Positions 11,300-24,500 of a DNA stretch of 64,000 nt are shown here, in pieces. A program made the translations under genes and the position numbers. Every line of letters begins with the position of its first letter. The stretch's first letter is position 1. A model generated the notes under the pieces. That model saw nothing but the letters and a program-made list of their open reading frames with translations. It searched no databases and was not told where the DNA came from. Origin of the DNA: Anarhynchus alexandrinus (Eukaryota; Chordata; Aves; Charadriiformes; Charadriidae); assembly GCA_008711295.1 (NCBI GenBank), contig VUYV01000190.1, positions 881,876 through 945,875 of the forward strand. The letters are read 5' to 3'.

Positions 11300-14200
11300 G
11301 TCATTAATCCGTTCCCCAGGCAGGAGGGTGACCACTGGTTGTGACTGGTGGAGTCCCTGCGCTTTAACCCCAATTTTCAACAAAGCTGAGTCAGCGCAGC
11401 TAGTGCAGCCTGCAGCAAACAGGTGTCCTTTCTCCATGGTGTGGGAGGGTAATCTATCTCATAGAAATGTCTATGAGTAATATTTCTTCTCAAAGCCTCT
11501 TTGTCAGACCTGCAATCCCTCTCCTGCCTTTTACAGAAACAAACTGACAGAAGAGAATTCGCAACCACTTTGATTCACACCAGTCCCACCGGTGAGATGT
11601 ACCTCTGTTTTACAAGTCATATTTTAGTGTAGAAAACAGAAAGGCATTTCTATAGATTTTCCTTTGAGGACAAAATCTTTTTTCCATAAGGATTCAAGTT
11701 TCCTGCATGCACAGACATGAAATTCCATGGTTTTTTTTAAATACACCAGTGTCACAGTATCAGCCCTCATCTGACTTCTGCTTTGCTTGTCATCAGCCAC
11801 TACCCTTTCCATGTGCTAGCCAGCACCTCCAACAAGGCATGGCAAGACTGGGATGTCAAAGAGGCACAGATCTGAGGGCACTGAAGGAGTTTGAAATGTT
11901 CCTATTTATTTTTCCCCTGAATCCAATTTGAAATATTAAAAAATGACCCACCTTCATCCTTGCTTAGCTAAAAATGGATGAAATGTCTATGACCAGGCTG
12001 AGGCTGAAACCACAGTTGAAAACACAACAACTTACATAGAGGTTAAAGCACAAACAATACAGACATGGATGCAAAGTCCCAGGTCCTAGTACCCAGTAAA
12101 AATGTAAAAGTCTAAGCAGTACCAAGATGTCTCCTTGAGTTTGCAGATAACGTGGGATGACATCTTTAAGAACTGTGAACTGTCCCTGCCTCCCTGTGGC
12201 AGTAGTCTCAGAGCTATGCAAGAAAAAGAGGGTTAATCAGGGCTTCCCCACAATGGGGGATCCTCTCTGTGGCCCAAGGAGAGCAAGCCTGGCCTATCTA
12301 TGGAGACTTACATCCTCTCCCTCCAACTCCTGCCACTTTCCTCCTTTGAACAGAAGCCGCCTTTTGCAGTGCATAAGTTTTGCTGGCCCTCAGGCAAGGA
12401 GGATCTGTGCTGCCCACTCCTGAGCAACATCTACTGCAATCTGGAGTCCTCACCAGTCATTCTTACTGTGCCTTTTGGGAAGCAGCTGCTTTGTCCTCCC
12501 TCACTCAGCAAACAGCAAGCAACAACAAGGAAGACTTTTACATGATGAGTTGCCGAAATCTTTCCAGGGCCAGGGCAGTGAATGCCATCTTTTAAGACAG
12601 AATCTAGCAACAGTTTTGGCACGTTCTTGCAGAGATACAAAGCATAAGCTGTGATGTGGTTCTAAGTCCAGCTCAGAGAAGCCCAATGGTCCACTCCTTC
12701 AAAAAGTCTGCAAAATCTCCATTGAGATGAATACTAAATTCATTGCTGAGTTTTCAGACACTTAGAGAAATTAACAGCTGGAACTGAGCTGGAACTCAAA
12801 AACCCCATGAGTATCCTCTAGTACCTGCTAGAAGTGCTAAAAAAAAATTACATCTTCCACCAAAGCTTTTTCACTTCAAGTGAGGGAGGGATAAAAGCAG
12901 AAAATGTTTCTCAAAGACGTAATTTAAAATCTTATTTAAAAGAATGGAGCAATGTATTTGTGCAGTCTCAGTATGATGGACATAATGATCTCACTGGGGC
13001 AAGGCAAAAAATACCACCAGTGAGCTCATGTATGCTGTAAGCGAGCAGGGTTATTCACTCTGGCGCCTTACAGTGATAAGCATCTCAAGACACGCTGACA
13101 GACAAGCAGGAGATGTAAAACCGTAACACAAGGTCTGTGTCGCATCCAGCCTTGCCGCGTCGTGGGCTGCCAGGGATAACTGTGGCGACAGGGAGGAATA
13201 GGAAAGGGAACGTGCTGCAGGCAGTGGGGCGTCTGGAAGGACATGGGAACAGCAGAGGGAGTCTCCCAGTGGGAGAGTGAGGTGAAGTTGCCCCTTCCCA
13301 GGAAATCTGAGTACATTCATTGCAAAGTGTCACTACACTTCCAAAGCAGTGCTGTACTTCAACTTCTTCCCAGTTCTCAGTGGTTTTTCTCCTTCCTAGT
13401 TTCAACATCCCTCTGCATCCATGACCTAAAGGGCAGAGGCTTCTACAGAAACATAACATTTCTGAAGAGCAAAAGAGCATTTAAGAAAAAATATGTTAAC
13501 AACTCTTTTTTTTTTTTAAGTTGACATCAAGGGACAAAGTACCAGGTATTGTATGTGGGAATCCTCAGCAAGAAGAGGACTTAAAGAACATGTGCAGTTC
13601 TTCAGTTGTTCCTGTGGGCATTACTTAGAATAAACATAGAAGATTTTTTTCCTCTGTAAAGAGGAGCATATAATCAGCCACACTTTCTCCCCTTCTCCTT
13701 AGATTTAAGACCTGCTTTTGAACTCAACAGTCCTGGTGTTTACTAGTTGTTACCCTGTCTGGCAACTCTTGCTGGACTGGCTTAGTTTTGAATTCAAATC
13801 CCTGCTCAATTTTCACTACACAAATAAATTCCACCAATCAATCTAACCTGGTCCCTAGCCAAGGTGAGATGAATTAATTACTTGTAAATTAAGATAGATG
13901 CACATCTGGTGCAAATCGCTGTATTTCTCTAAAAAACAACTCCATTATCTCCACTAGGGATTAGTTTTTAATGGATTACCATAGAGGAAACGGCGAAGCA
14001 GGAACAACGCGGATGTAAAGACATGATGGTGTAAGACAGTGGCAATGTTGGCAATGGCCACAGCCTGCGGGGCCAACACCACCAGCAGCAGCCTTTGCAG
14101 TTTCTCCCACCTCCAGCATCCACCCTTTCCTTCACTAAGCTCTTGTAGGAAACAGTATCTAGTGTTAACTCTCCCGTGCCCTTTGGGGCAAGCCCTGAGG

Positions 14201-14970
14201 TACCCTGAAAAGTCTTTCCACACCTCTGTGTACGCTCATGTAGCAGAGAACAAAGGACTCCTTGTTTTACCTTCGTCTTCTGGTTTGATTTTGAGAGCAC
14301 TTTGTTTTTCAGCAAGTGCAGGTAATTCAACATTTATGAATCAAAAATTGTGACAGGAGAAAAGCAGCTGAGATTTAAAAAGAATAAGGAAGTATTTTGT
14401 CTGCTTTCTCCTTCTGCCATTTCTCCCCTGACTGCTCCCTGAGCCTGGGTGAAGGCGGTGCGTTTAGTTACCCAGCTATTTTCAAGCCATCTTTGGAAGC
14501 AGCATTCATTGCTACATACTGCTATCTAGTGGTAAAATTGCAGATGTTTGGTGGTGGGAATGAAGGGTTACCAAGTATCCTCCCAGATGCAACTGGTTTT
14601 ATACACAAAACACCTCTGCTCTGGCAATAGAATCTGTGACCCTATAAATATTCACTCCCCTTAAACAGCCAGCACAAGTGAAAAGAAAGTACTTAGATCC
14701 GGTTTAAAGTGTACTTCATATATTGCATATGTTACTATTCATTAAGAAAATATTTTCCTTTGGACCAATGCGTGAGTCTAGCCCCGTATGATCAGGGAAA
14801 ATGAAATGAGAGGCTGATTTGCAGAGATAAATTAACTTCCTTGGGAAGAGTGGAGAAGGTTACCTGGTAGAAGAGAGGTTACAGATGTCTCTTCCTTTGG
14901 ATACTGTTCCTTGAAGGAGCAGTGGCCTCCTATTAAACTATAGCTACTGTGGGTCACCTGTGTCACAGGA
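11300..14970. other. No gene seen between the two convergent gene models
   Basis: A region around 13.97-14.33 kb has long frames on both strands, including a Trp/Cys-rich one on minus. None has both a good acceptor and a good donor. This would be the intergenic space between the 3' ends of the two models. Confidence 0.4.
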
Positions 14971-14973
14971 TAA

Positions 14974-15165
14974 GAATCAAAGAGTGGCTGATGTTGGAAG
15001 GAACCTCTGGAGATCATCATGTTCAATCCCTCTGTTTAAGCAGGGCCACCTAGAGTCAGGTGCCCAGGACTGTGTCTTGGCTTTTGAATACCTCCAAAGA
15101 GGGGGACTTCCACAACCTCTCTGGGCAACCTGTGCCAGTGCTCGGTCACCCTCACAGTAAAAAAG
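14974..15165 (-). mobile_element. CR1 LINE 3' fragment
   Basis: Reverse orientation: GAATCAAAGAGTGGCTGATG, then GGAAGGAACCTCTGGAGATC, CCTCCAAAGAGGGGGACTTC, CAACCTCTCTGGGCAACCTG and CACCCTCACAGTAAA. This is the usual order of the CR1 3' region read backwards. It is 5' truncated near 15165, as most genomic copies are. The octamer tail is reduced to a single degenerate unit. Confidence 0.9.
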
Positions 15166-15705
15166 CTAATGTCAGATGAAATAGTTTCTGCTCTGCCTAA
15201 CCATTACAGCAAGAGTGTCTGAACAGCCCTTCTGTGCTCTAGTTCAGACAGAGAGAAAAAAAAATTACTTGTAATCAGGAAGTCATTCAGCTGGAGGTCC
15301 TCATCTTTACTACACTGAAAAGAATAATAAAGTCGCCTGTGGACAACTCATCCCACATACATAATCTGAAAAGCACCAGATGTTAATTGAACTAAGTTAC
15401 CAGTCAGGTCTTAAAAATGAGGTCATCTTAAATTGAATTATCTGTCAGAAAATGGGATCACTGTCATTTCTCAAACCTGAGTTCGGTCTCTTGATCTGTA
15501 TTACTGTAACAGCCACTAGTCATCAGTGAGACATTATCCTGCAACCTGTCTTAATACAGACTTCTGCTTTTTTCTTGGGTATTAAACATACTGCATGAGC
15601 CACTGTTCACTACAAGCTCTTCTTTCTCCCACTCTGTATCAGTACATGATGAGGACACAATTTTTGCTTGGAAACAGTTTTATGAAATGACTGAATTTGT
15701 GGATC

Positions 15706-15822
15706 CTAATCCTGTTCTATTAACTGTTGCTCTCTCAATGTCCTCAAATTTTTCTGAACTTCTCCATAAAACTCACTCCGTTCTCTGTGTGCCAGGTATT
15801 TGTAATGCTCCCATCGCCGTCT
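15706..15822 (-). CDS. Candidate terminal coding exon of the minus-strand gene
   Basis: The minus-strand acceptor is preceded by a long pyrimidine-rich tract (CATTCATTTTTGCATTTC, then ATTTCGTTTTGAAG). The frame is open for 38 codons to a TAG. The translation is RRRWEHYKYLAHRERSEFYG followed by EVQKNLRTLREQQLIEQD: very basic at first, then a helix rich in Glu, Gln, Arg and Leu. A second acceptor about 51 bases upstream (CTCTCGGTTTGCAG) would add a hydrophobic stretch (LCFLHSFTFIFAFHFVLK) in the same frame and make a membrane-spanning tail, which would be a striking alternative form. The exon starts in phase 0, matching the end of the weak exon at 25446-25491. An alternative frame is open for only 25 codons. 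Product unrecognised. Confidence 0.45.
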   Translation of the reverse strand, partial: RRRWEHYKYLAHRERSEFYGEVQKNLRTLREQQLIEQD

Positions 15823-15829
15823 CTTCAAA

Positions 15830-18800
15830 ACGAAATGAAATGCAAAAATGAATGTGAATGAATGAAGAAAGCAGAGCTGCAAACCGAGAGAAATCCAAGC
15901 TGTCCTTGGCATGTTCACCGCAAAATGAAACAAGCTGCTTTTCTTTGCACTGCTTCAACACTTGGGTAGGAAAATAGTTTGGATATGTAGTGTGTCTTAA
16001 TCAGTCTGCTGAAAACGTGCATCTGAAGATGAGCTACTGTGCAATACTGGCTCTGCCATGAGATATAATTAAGCAAAAGAAAGGCATTTCAGGTCTAGGA
16101 TGAACATCTGTTTTGATAATGAGCATCAGGGTGATTGTTCTGGAGGCAAGTAAACCAACATACCCTTCACTTTGCATCACAGCCGTGTCACACGGAAATG
16201 GGAAAGCAAGTCACAGCAGAGCAGAGTTTGGAGGGAAGAGTATGAGTGCAAAGCAGTTCTGGCATGGGAAAGCTCAGCTCGTTGAAGCTTGGTAAAAAGT
16301 GGCAGAAAAGGTCAGACGGGAGTTGATGAAAAAGCTTTTACTATAATGGATTATGCTGTAGGTCCTACCAAATTTATCAGGTAAAAGACTTTCTGTATGT
16401 TACTTTTTCCTCCAACTTGCACTTTTCCAACCCTCGCTGCAGTGGTCCTGGCATGATTGTCCCAGGATACCTTTAATCAGACGCCCTTTAACCAAGGCTA
16501 GAGACAACCTAGCCTGTGAGCTTTTATCGGGGAATGCTGCTGATGATGATATTGCAATGACACACTACTCTCTATATGATTTTACAATACCATTTACAAT
16601 ACATCTGGAGTGAACAGCATCCCATTTCTTCTTAAGACTCAGTATGAATCCTAGGGATGTGGCTGGAAAGCACATTACATACATACTTGAAGCACCACCA
16701 CAGTCTCAGGCCTGAATTTTTGTCACAAAAATAATATCATAAAAGAGTTAAAGCATCTTGGATCTAGTCTTGTGCCTTGCCTTTGGATGCAGCATTGTAC
16801 ACAAGAGCACAGAGAAGGCAGGAACTTGAATGATTAATTTTCTTTCCTCTTCTTTCCCCTGCCTGTTCTTTTTGTTCTGCCTTCATGATTTTGAGACATA
16901 AAATCAATTGTGCTGTTAATTGCACTTCTTAGATTGAATGTTTTGCTCAAAACACTGGTGCAGGATTGTTCATACTGATGAACTTTTCATTTCATAATCA
17001 TTATTGTTTTATTGGTGTTTCCCCTCTCCCAGTCACTGAGCCAGCATTTGAGGTCTCATAAAGTAGTTTTGATTAGAGTAAGAAATAAGGGACTATAAAT
17101 CAAGTGGGTTATTAGAGTCATTTCATCTAAAAAGAATACGCAGAGTCCTGCTTCGCTGAATGAGCACAGGTGAGAGCTTGCCTTGCTCCAAAATCTCAGG
17201 TCAGTGGCTGTGCCCCCGTTTCTTCTGGGGAGCTGGCTCAGGTCCTTGGCTGGCCAGCCCTGCCACCAAGCACAGCTGGTGGGAGCAGGACAGGAGAGCT
17301 CTCTCCCACTGTCCTCTCCATTCCTACCTCAGGAAAGCCCTCTTCAGGTGGGCTTCTTTGAATGCAGCCACAAACTTTGGCTGTGCTCAGAGCTGGCGCT
17401 GCATAAACGTATGGTGCAGGCACTCGGGTTTCCAGCCCAGCCAAGGGATGGGAACTGAAAGGAGAAAAGATGGTAAAACATTAGAGAGACGCTAAAGCAA
17501 AGTTGCAAATGCTACTGGCCTACTGGCACAGCAAACGGGATTGAAAATCTGCATCGGTCAAATACTGAGTAGTAGAAGCTGAGAGGACCAAAACCTTCTT
17601 CACAGCACTCCACACTTGAATCATTCAAAATGGAAAGTTCATACAGTGCTGTTGCTTCGTTTGCTGTGCTGTTACAGACATTTGTCCTGCTGAACACTTA
17701 TGCCTCCGAGCCGCTAAATTAAGTGGGTACATCGTAAAGCACGGCTCTGTCACCCAGCATAGGAAAGCAGAGGATGAAGGCAGCAGTCGCAGGTAATCCT
17801 CTGGCCGGAGCAGGCAGGAAAGCACGTGTTTCTCAGTACCCTAATAACTGCCGTGCCAGTTAACTGGGAAAACTGCCAGGGAGCAGATTCAGAGTAATGC
17901 ATCTGAGCAATGAATAAATGACATAAATCGTATTAAGTACAGTAATTCATCTGAGTTTTGTCTGCAAGATGTTTCACAGCAGTGTCCAATATAAATGAAT
18001 CAGTATCTGCTAGCATGTCTTTCCCAGGGGGGGCAGCCATTAAATCCTCGCTGAGTCATTGTCTTGCTGTGGTTAAGACTAAACGACTCAGGATTAAAGT
18101 ACATTATATTAAAAAATTATTTCACAGGGTTTGGCCCAAATTCTACTGTCAGCTACAGTAGCGCTACATCGTACAGTGTGTGGTCACTCTGATACTGCCT
18201 TGAAGTAAAAACCCAAATTTTAAAGCAAGAGAGGAGCCAGTATTTCCACCCTTTGAAAAGACTGCCACCTCATTAGAAACTCCTAACTTGCTTCCCTGCC
18301 ATACACACACTCAAAAATTATTTTAGAGTGGACAGTTAAAAGGATAAATCTTTAGAAGCAATAACAGAGAAAACCACCTGGATAGATAGCACTCCATCAT
18401 CCCAATACTGGCCTGATTTCCCCGCTCATCAAGAGAGGAATCGCAAGTCTTTTTGAATGCAAGGGAGACTTTGGGGGAAAAAGTGTGGGCAGTTTGTGGA
18501 TTCCCATGGGACTCTTAAGAAATCACTTGGACTTTGAAATGCAAGAGAAAGGATTAGTTTATCTCATTTGAACTGAAATCTCTAAAAAACTCAGACATAC
18601 CCTGGCCATGCAAAACATCGAATCTAAAATAAAACAATGTTAAAGTAAGAATGTAAAGATTTGAAATTTGAAAATTTGGCACAGATTCAGACCACTCTCA
18701 AAACAGAGATCTAAATCTTTGGCAGAGAGTAAACTAGTGTTGCATATCATAGTCAGTTCTACTGTCATTTATTTGAAGTGAATGGATGTTTGTTAGTATC

Positions 18801-20560
18801 TGCCAGCTGATCACGTAGTTCATCAGTGTACCACATAGTTTTCAATGTTGAAAACTACCTCTGTAGAAGTATCTCATTTGACTACTATATTTTCCTGCTA
18901 CCTATCATTTCCATTTTATCATAGGCTCATGGATTTATTTTCAAAAGCAAAGTCCAGCAGTTATTTTATTTGTGAGTTTAATTTTGATTCAAAAACCAGA
19001 AAGACACAAATATAGGATAAAATGGAATGGAACATAGTAATAATTTTGTTAAATTAAAAACACAGCTGACCTCTAGTGGCTGCTTGTCAAAATTAAAGTT
19101 ATTCAAAGACTCCATGAAGGGAAGAAAAAAAAAAACCAACAACTTTTTTCTGATGAAGCCTACAATCTGGATTCAGAGATATTTTTTTGTCTCTTTTCCT
19201 TTTCCTCCCACATTTCTCTGCCAATTCCAGGGCTTCTCCAAATAGCATCCAAGAGTTTTGCAACAAAGACAGAAAAGATAAACTCAAATATTTCAGTTGC
19301 TTTGAAACAAATTTTAAGTGCAAGTTTCCAGTTTTTGCAAAACATATTTTTAAAAGATAACGTCCATTTTACTCAAAACAATTTGAATTTTCAACAGAAA
19401 TTGGTCTCACACAGTTTTAGCTTACCAATTATTGCAGAAAATTGCCTAGTCAGAAAGTAGTTTTCAATAAAACCCCATACGTTTATTGCTAAAGCTAATC
19501 ATACTTGTTTGCCAAAGAGGTTTTTATAAGGAGTTTTTAGTATTTTTTCCATTAAAACTTTGAAAATTTTATGTATAGCAGTGAAAGTGAAAAAAAAAAT
19601 TTTATATACACATAGATTATACATACAAATGTTTGTAGTGATAGTATTTCCTCTCTTCCCCAAATCTTCCTGAAAGCTGGGGAAAGCCCTGTATCAAAAG
19701 TAGTCCGGACCACGTGGCAAGAAATCCAGGTATCCTCACGGATTTTCATGAACTGTTCCCAACAGATCCTTGTTGCCTGGCTCACTCTCCTCCTGGTAGC
19801 AACCCCACCTAACCTGTAACACTCATGTAGCAGAACATCACCTTGCCAAGTCTGCTGTTGACAGAGCATTTTCTGAAAGCTGGACGTGTGAACCACACCG
19901 TTGGTCATGCACTGGCACTGTTCAGTACCTGTGCTGAATAACTAATCCCATAATTACTTTGGTAACACATTGATACCTCCACCTCATGCGTTAGCCTGAG
20001 CCTAGTCCATCAGGTGGGCACAGCCCCATTTTTCTTACAATGAGATGGAGTTATGTATTTTTAAGGAGCCATCCCAACTGCCAGCCTGTTACTCCACACA
20101 AGTCTCCTGGATAGGGCTGAAAGGGCTTGGTGGTGGCAGCCACTCAGCTGCTTTGTTCAAGGAGGAGCCCCAATTGCTTTATTACCTTGGGAACAGCTTA
20201 GTCACTTGCTCAAGTCATTCCAAAAGTGGCTCTTGTACTTCCCGCTTTCTTACTTCCCTCCACCTGCCTCCTAGGCAGCATTGGGTGTGAAGCCCACAGT
20301 GTGAGAGGCCCTAAGGTCACTCCTCCATGGCCTTATTTCTCTTACTCTTCACATCAAGTTCAGGCAGAAGAGACTGCCACAAACATGTTAGCCATCCCAC
20401 ATTTGATGTGGGGGTGTCTGAGATGTCTCTGTTCAGCCATTCATTTAAAAACAAAACCTTAAAACACTTGCATTCTTCTTGGTGATGGGATGGTTATCTT
20501 CATAAGAACTTCCCGTGTTTCTTGGAAAATACTTATGTGGAGAACTTTTGCTCTTTCTTA
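15830..20560. other. Presumed intron or intergenic sequence; no clear gene
   Basis: AT-rich, with no exon that I can defend on either strand. A GC-richer patch at 17.16-17.46 kb has overlapping plus-strand frames without splice sites. One old repeat fragment lies near 18131. Confidence 0.4.
18130..18165 (+). mobile_element. Fragment of an old sauropsid palindromic repeat (MITE-like)
   Basis: TTTGGCCCAAATTCTACTG, then TCAGCTACAGTAGCGC. This resembles one arm of a palindromic element (GGCCAAATTCT...CAGTTACAC) that I associate with reptile and bird genomes. The second arm is not present, so it is a remnant. Confidence 0.4.
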
Positions 20561-20566
20561 CTTCAG

Positions 20567-20766
20567 TGGGGTCCATGGCTAGTATCACTTCTACAGTGTG
20601 TCAGAGCGGTGAGTGTGAGTGCTGGGCACAAGAGAGGAGTGAGCCTGGCCATGGAGACTCCCTCATTAACCTGCACGTCATGGGCAGGAGTCCAAAGGCC
20701 AGCTCAGCGTGGACAAGTACTTCAAACCACAGGACCTGCCTCCATTCACCCTACCCTCACACCCAG
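20567..20766 (+). CDS. Exon-like segment on the plus strand (coding or lncRNA)
   Basis: The acceptor is very good (TTTGCTCTTTCTTACTTCAG) and the donor is strong (CACACCCAG/GTAAGCAC), 200 bases apart. Two of the three frames stay open. One begins GSMASITSTVCQSGECECW; the other includes LLQCVRAVSVSAGHKRG. GC content is higher than the flanks. It would be antisense to an intron of the minus-strand gene. I cannot tell a coding exon from a non-coding one, and no linked exon was found. Confidence 0.33.
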
Positions 20767-21329
20767 GTAAGCACAGAGCAGTTGTAACAGAGGGCAATAG
20801 CTCAGCTTAGTGTCCACACCTGGGGTGGGACCTCTCCTCACATAAGGTCAACAGAGAGCAGTAACTTCAGTGTAAATAACTGTAACAATCTCTGCATTGA
20901 AAAAATAGTCTTCTAAGATGAAAAGACAAATTAATGTCTTCTCCAAACAGAGGCTGACCTTAGACATTTTGTATTTTTACACATTTTTCTTCAAAATAAA
21001 TCGTAACAACAAACAGGTCAGTGGTGCAGCTATGATGGTCTGCGGATATAAGCAATGCCTTTTAGGGAAAGGTAATAACTATTACCAGAGCAGCTGAGAA
21101 GCTGGTGTACTCAAGAGTGTCTCTGCTTTTTCCAGCTCTGTCACTTGGCATTGTAACATAGCGATTCAAAACAGAGATATGAGGAGCATAGAATTTGAGC
21201 TAAAAGGTAATTTGAAGAGCTAAAGGTTTCTTTCCCTATTGTATTGATTTATGTTTTCTGTCTGGGTGCAGTTAAAGCATGTGGGCATCAGAAGGGTACT
21301 GTGCATGGAGCGCATAAGTCAAATCTTAC

Positions 21330-21525
21330 AATCATAGAATCATTTTGGTTGGAAGAATCCTTTAAGATCATCAAGTCCAACTGTTAACCTAGCACTGCCA
21401 AGTTACCACTAAACCACGTCCCTCAGCACTACATCTACGCATCTTTTAAATATCTCCAGGGATGGCGACGCAACCACTTCTTGAGATCTCTGGAGAGATC
21501 ACTGCTTTCTCTGGGTGAAGTCACC
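21330..21525 (-). mobile_element. CR1 LINE 3' fragment
   Basis: Reads AATCATAGAATCATTTTGG, then TTGGAAGAATCCTTTAAGATC, ATCAAGTCCAACTGTTAACC, TATCTCCAGGGATGG and CAACCACTTCTTGAG. This is the reverse complement of a CR1 3' end, diverged and truncated at its 5' side near CTCTGGGTGAAGTCACC. Confidence 0.9.
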
Positions 21526-21529
21526 ACTA

Positions 21530-24500
21530 CTGTCGTCGCTTGCATTTACTAGACTCAAGATTGCTCATCTTGGGGCACCTGTGCTGCAACCAAACTCCCA
21601 CCCAGCTGGGAAAAGGTCAGTCTCCAGCTCACAGGTGGCTCAGGTGGGGATGCTCGTGCTGCCGCTGCCAGTCGTCTGCCCCAGAGACCAAGCAGCTCAG
21701 AGCAAAGACTGCGAATGATCTGGGTGGGCTTCAGATTGAGCTTTAACCGAGAGCCTTGCAGGCTGTCAGCTGGCACCCTTTTATGCATATTGACATTTTT
21801 AAAAAGCCAAGACAACAGAAGTTTTTGAAATGGAGCCTAGATGCATAATATTTTTCTTGTAACTCGGTCTCAGAAATTGCACTGGGCCTGTAGAAACTCG
21901 CAAAATGCTGAAAACTTGTATTGACGTGTGTTTGAGAAGTTCCAAATCAAGTCACTGTAATACCGTATAAAAATAGCTAAAATGGAAAATCATCAACAGA
22001 AAAACTAGAGAACCAAATGATCTATGTTATTATTCCCATAGTGATTAACATACTGCGTTTTCCCAGCCTGTTGCAATTTATTAGTCCATGTTCTTCTGTA
22101 TCAGTATCAAATATTATTTCATTATAAAAACTTGTGTGCTTGTTAACAAAAAAAATCCAAATTAACTGTCAACATATGTTACTTTCACTTTTTCAAATTA
22201 GAGTAAGCAAACTGGCTCTAATTAGTTTCCTGATTAATGAGTGGATGGTAAGCAAGAGAATTACATTAAGAACAATTTCCAGTTTACACTGGTTAGGAGG
22301 AGGTAAAAAAATAATTTTTCAACAGGGATCAAATAAATCTACAGAACCTCATTTTTTTACAATGCTGTGAAAATATGCAAGGCATCACATTGTAAATTGC
22401 TGGTTAGGTCACTGGAGCAGGATGAATAAATACTGTTTGCCATATGAAATTGGCTAGTTAAACGAAGATCACAAAATTGTTTGTTGCTATATAAGGCTCA
22501 TTTTTGCTATAAAAAGAGCAATTTTAATTTACAGGGGCTTAAGGCAATTTTCCATCTAATTTTATGTTTTATAATGTCTGCTAAAACACTGGTGCCTTAT
22601 TAGTTTGTGTGGTCGAATATATATTGTTTCCAAATTTCAAGGCCATTGATTTATCTTGACCAAAGCAAAACAAGGTTACATTTTCTTCCTAAATGCTAAG
22701 AAAAATCCATGCAGATCACATTAAGACAAACCTAAATTGACTGTATCATAGATACATCTCTTTTTGTGACCAATAGAAAACACTAGAGTTTATTTGGGTA
22801 TGAGTAATGACAGGTTGACTTCACTGGTCAAAACTATAATCCTTCCTATGCTACCATTTTCTGTGCAATCTCACAACTAAAAAACTTAAAACTGAAGTGA
22901 ATTAGATGGCTGTTATAACACAGAAACAACTGGATAGACACAGAGCATGATTTCTTGAACATCTGGGCTCTATTCTCACCAGCTAAGGTCCTGGCAGCCA
23001 GGTCAGACGTAGCTTAAGGCTTTTCATCATCCTGCGTCCTACCACCTCCCCTCCCCGACATCCGCACGCAGGAAGCTAACAGCATTGCCCTGTTTCCATC
23101 AGCCCAACCCTGTGCTGTGCTGGCCTCACTGCTCAGAAAAATCGAGCATCCCCAGTTCTTGGCCACAACACAGCCAAGAAGGACCATAAGCAAAGCATCA
23201 GCCCTCCACCCTCCGCCCACAGGCTGAATTCCTCCCAAGCTCCTCAGGAACTTTGGCCATTTATAAATCTCATCTAGTCCAAAAAAACAGTATGGCTGAT
23301 AAGCTTCCTGCCACCTGAATTTTTTCTGTTTCTTAACTGACAGTCCTTTCTCTGTTCCTATTTCAATAACACAGAGTCTCTCAAAGCCAAGAAAGTATCA
23401 TCTGGGCCATTTGTGTTTCTTCCCTGGCTCACCATGAGACATTGAGGACAAGGAGTGGTGGATTTGGGTTTTTCTGGGACTTCATGCCTCATCTACTGTG
23501 ACAACACAGTCAGAGTTTCTCATCTTTTTCTTCTCTGCTTCCATCTGCATGAGGGCAATACCGCAAGTGAGCTGAAGCTGTATAACCCCACTGTAGACCC
23601 TCTGTATGAACACAAAGCAAGGTTGATCTCAAAGGCATTTCATCCAAAGACTTTCTCAGCTGATGTGTCTCAGCCACTAGTATTGCATCCTCTCCACTCC
23701 AGACTTTCTCTGGCTACATAAGCTTCAGTTCTTCCTTTCTGCATTCACCCTTTTTTTTTCCTTCCTGTTTTCAGTTCTTCTCTCTGTCTTCATCCTCTTA
23801 GGGCTCTCCCAACCTTTTAACTAAATACAAATTAACCTCTTCTAACTCGGCAGGTTTATTTTCAGGTTGCATGGTTGTGTATACTGAAGAAAGATATTTC
23901 TTTCCTAGTGTCAGTGAAATGGGCAAGCAAAAAGTTTGACAGCAGTCGGTGTAGCAGGCCTGTGTGCAATTATTAAGGCAATAAACTGCAATAAACTCGC
24001 TTAGATGCATCAGTGAGAGACGTGGGTTCTCAGCACTTCGCAAAATCAAACCATTTTATTTTCCATCTAAGCTGAAACATCCTTATGTGGAGAAACTGGG
24101 TAGCAGTCATGGGAGCAACAATACCATGCCTATTAGAAGAACCACTAAGTTGTCTTCTTCCATCCTTTCTACTTCTGAAGAGAAGCTGAAGTGGAGGGAA
24201 GAAAACACTGTTTCCTGACCCAGCAGCCCTGCTTTCTTATGCATTTTTGTATACTGCTCCTGCACAGAAAAGAGAGCTCTCACTAAAAGTTTTGCAGATG
24301 ACTCTGCCTTAACTTCATATTATTTTGAACTTAGGTATCACTGAAGAGGTGGAATTGGAACCTGCCTTAGTGTGAGAAACCCCCGTGTAAGATTTGTTAA
24401 GAGGCGGCGGTGGCACGGTGAGTGCTGCGCTCTGCCAGGCCACGGGACCGGATGAAGATGTGAACTTCGTTGGGGAAAACTGGATGCTGGGACAAAGGTG

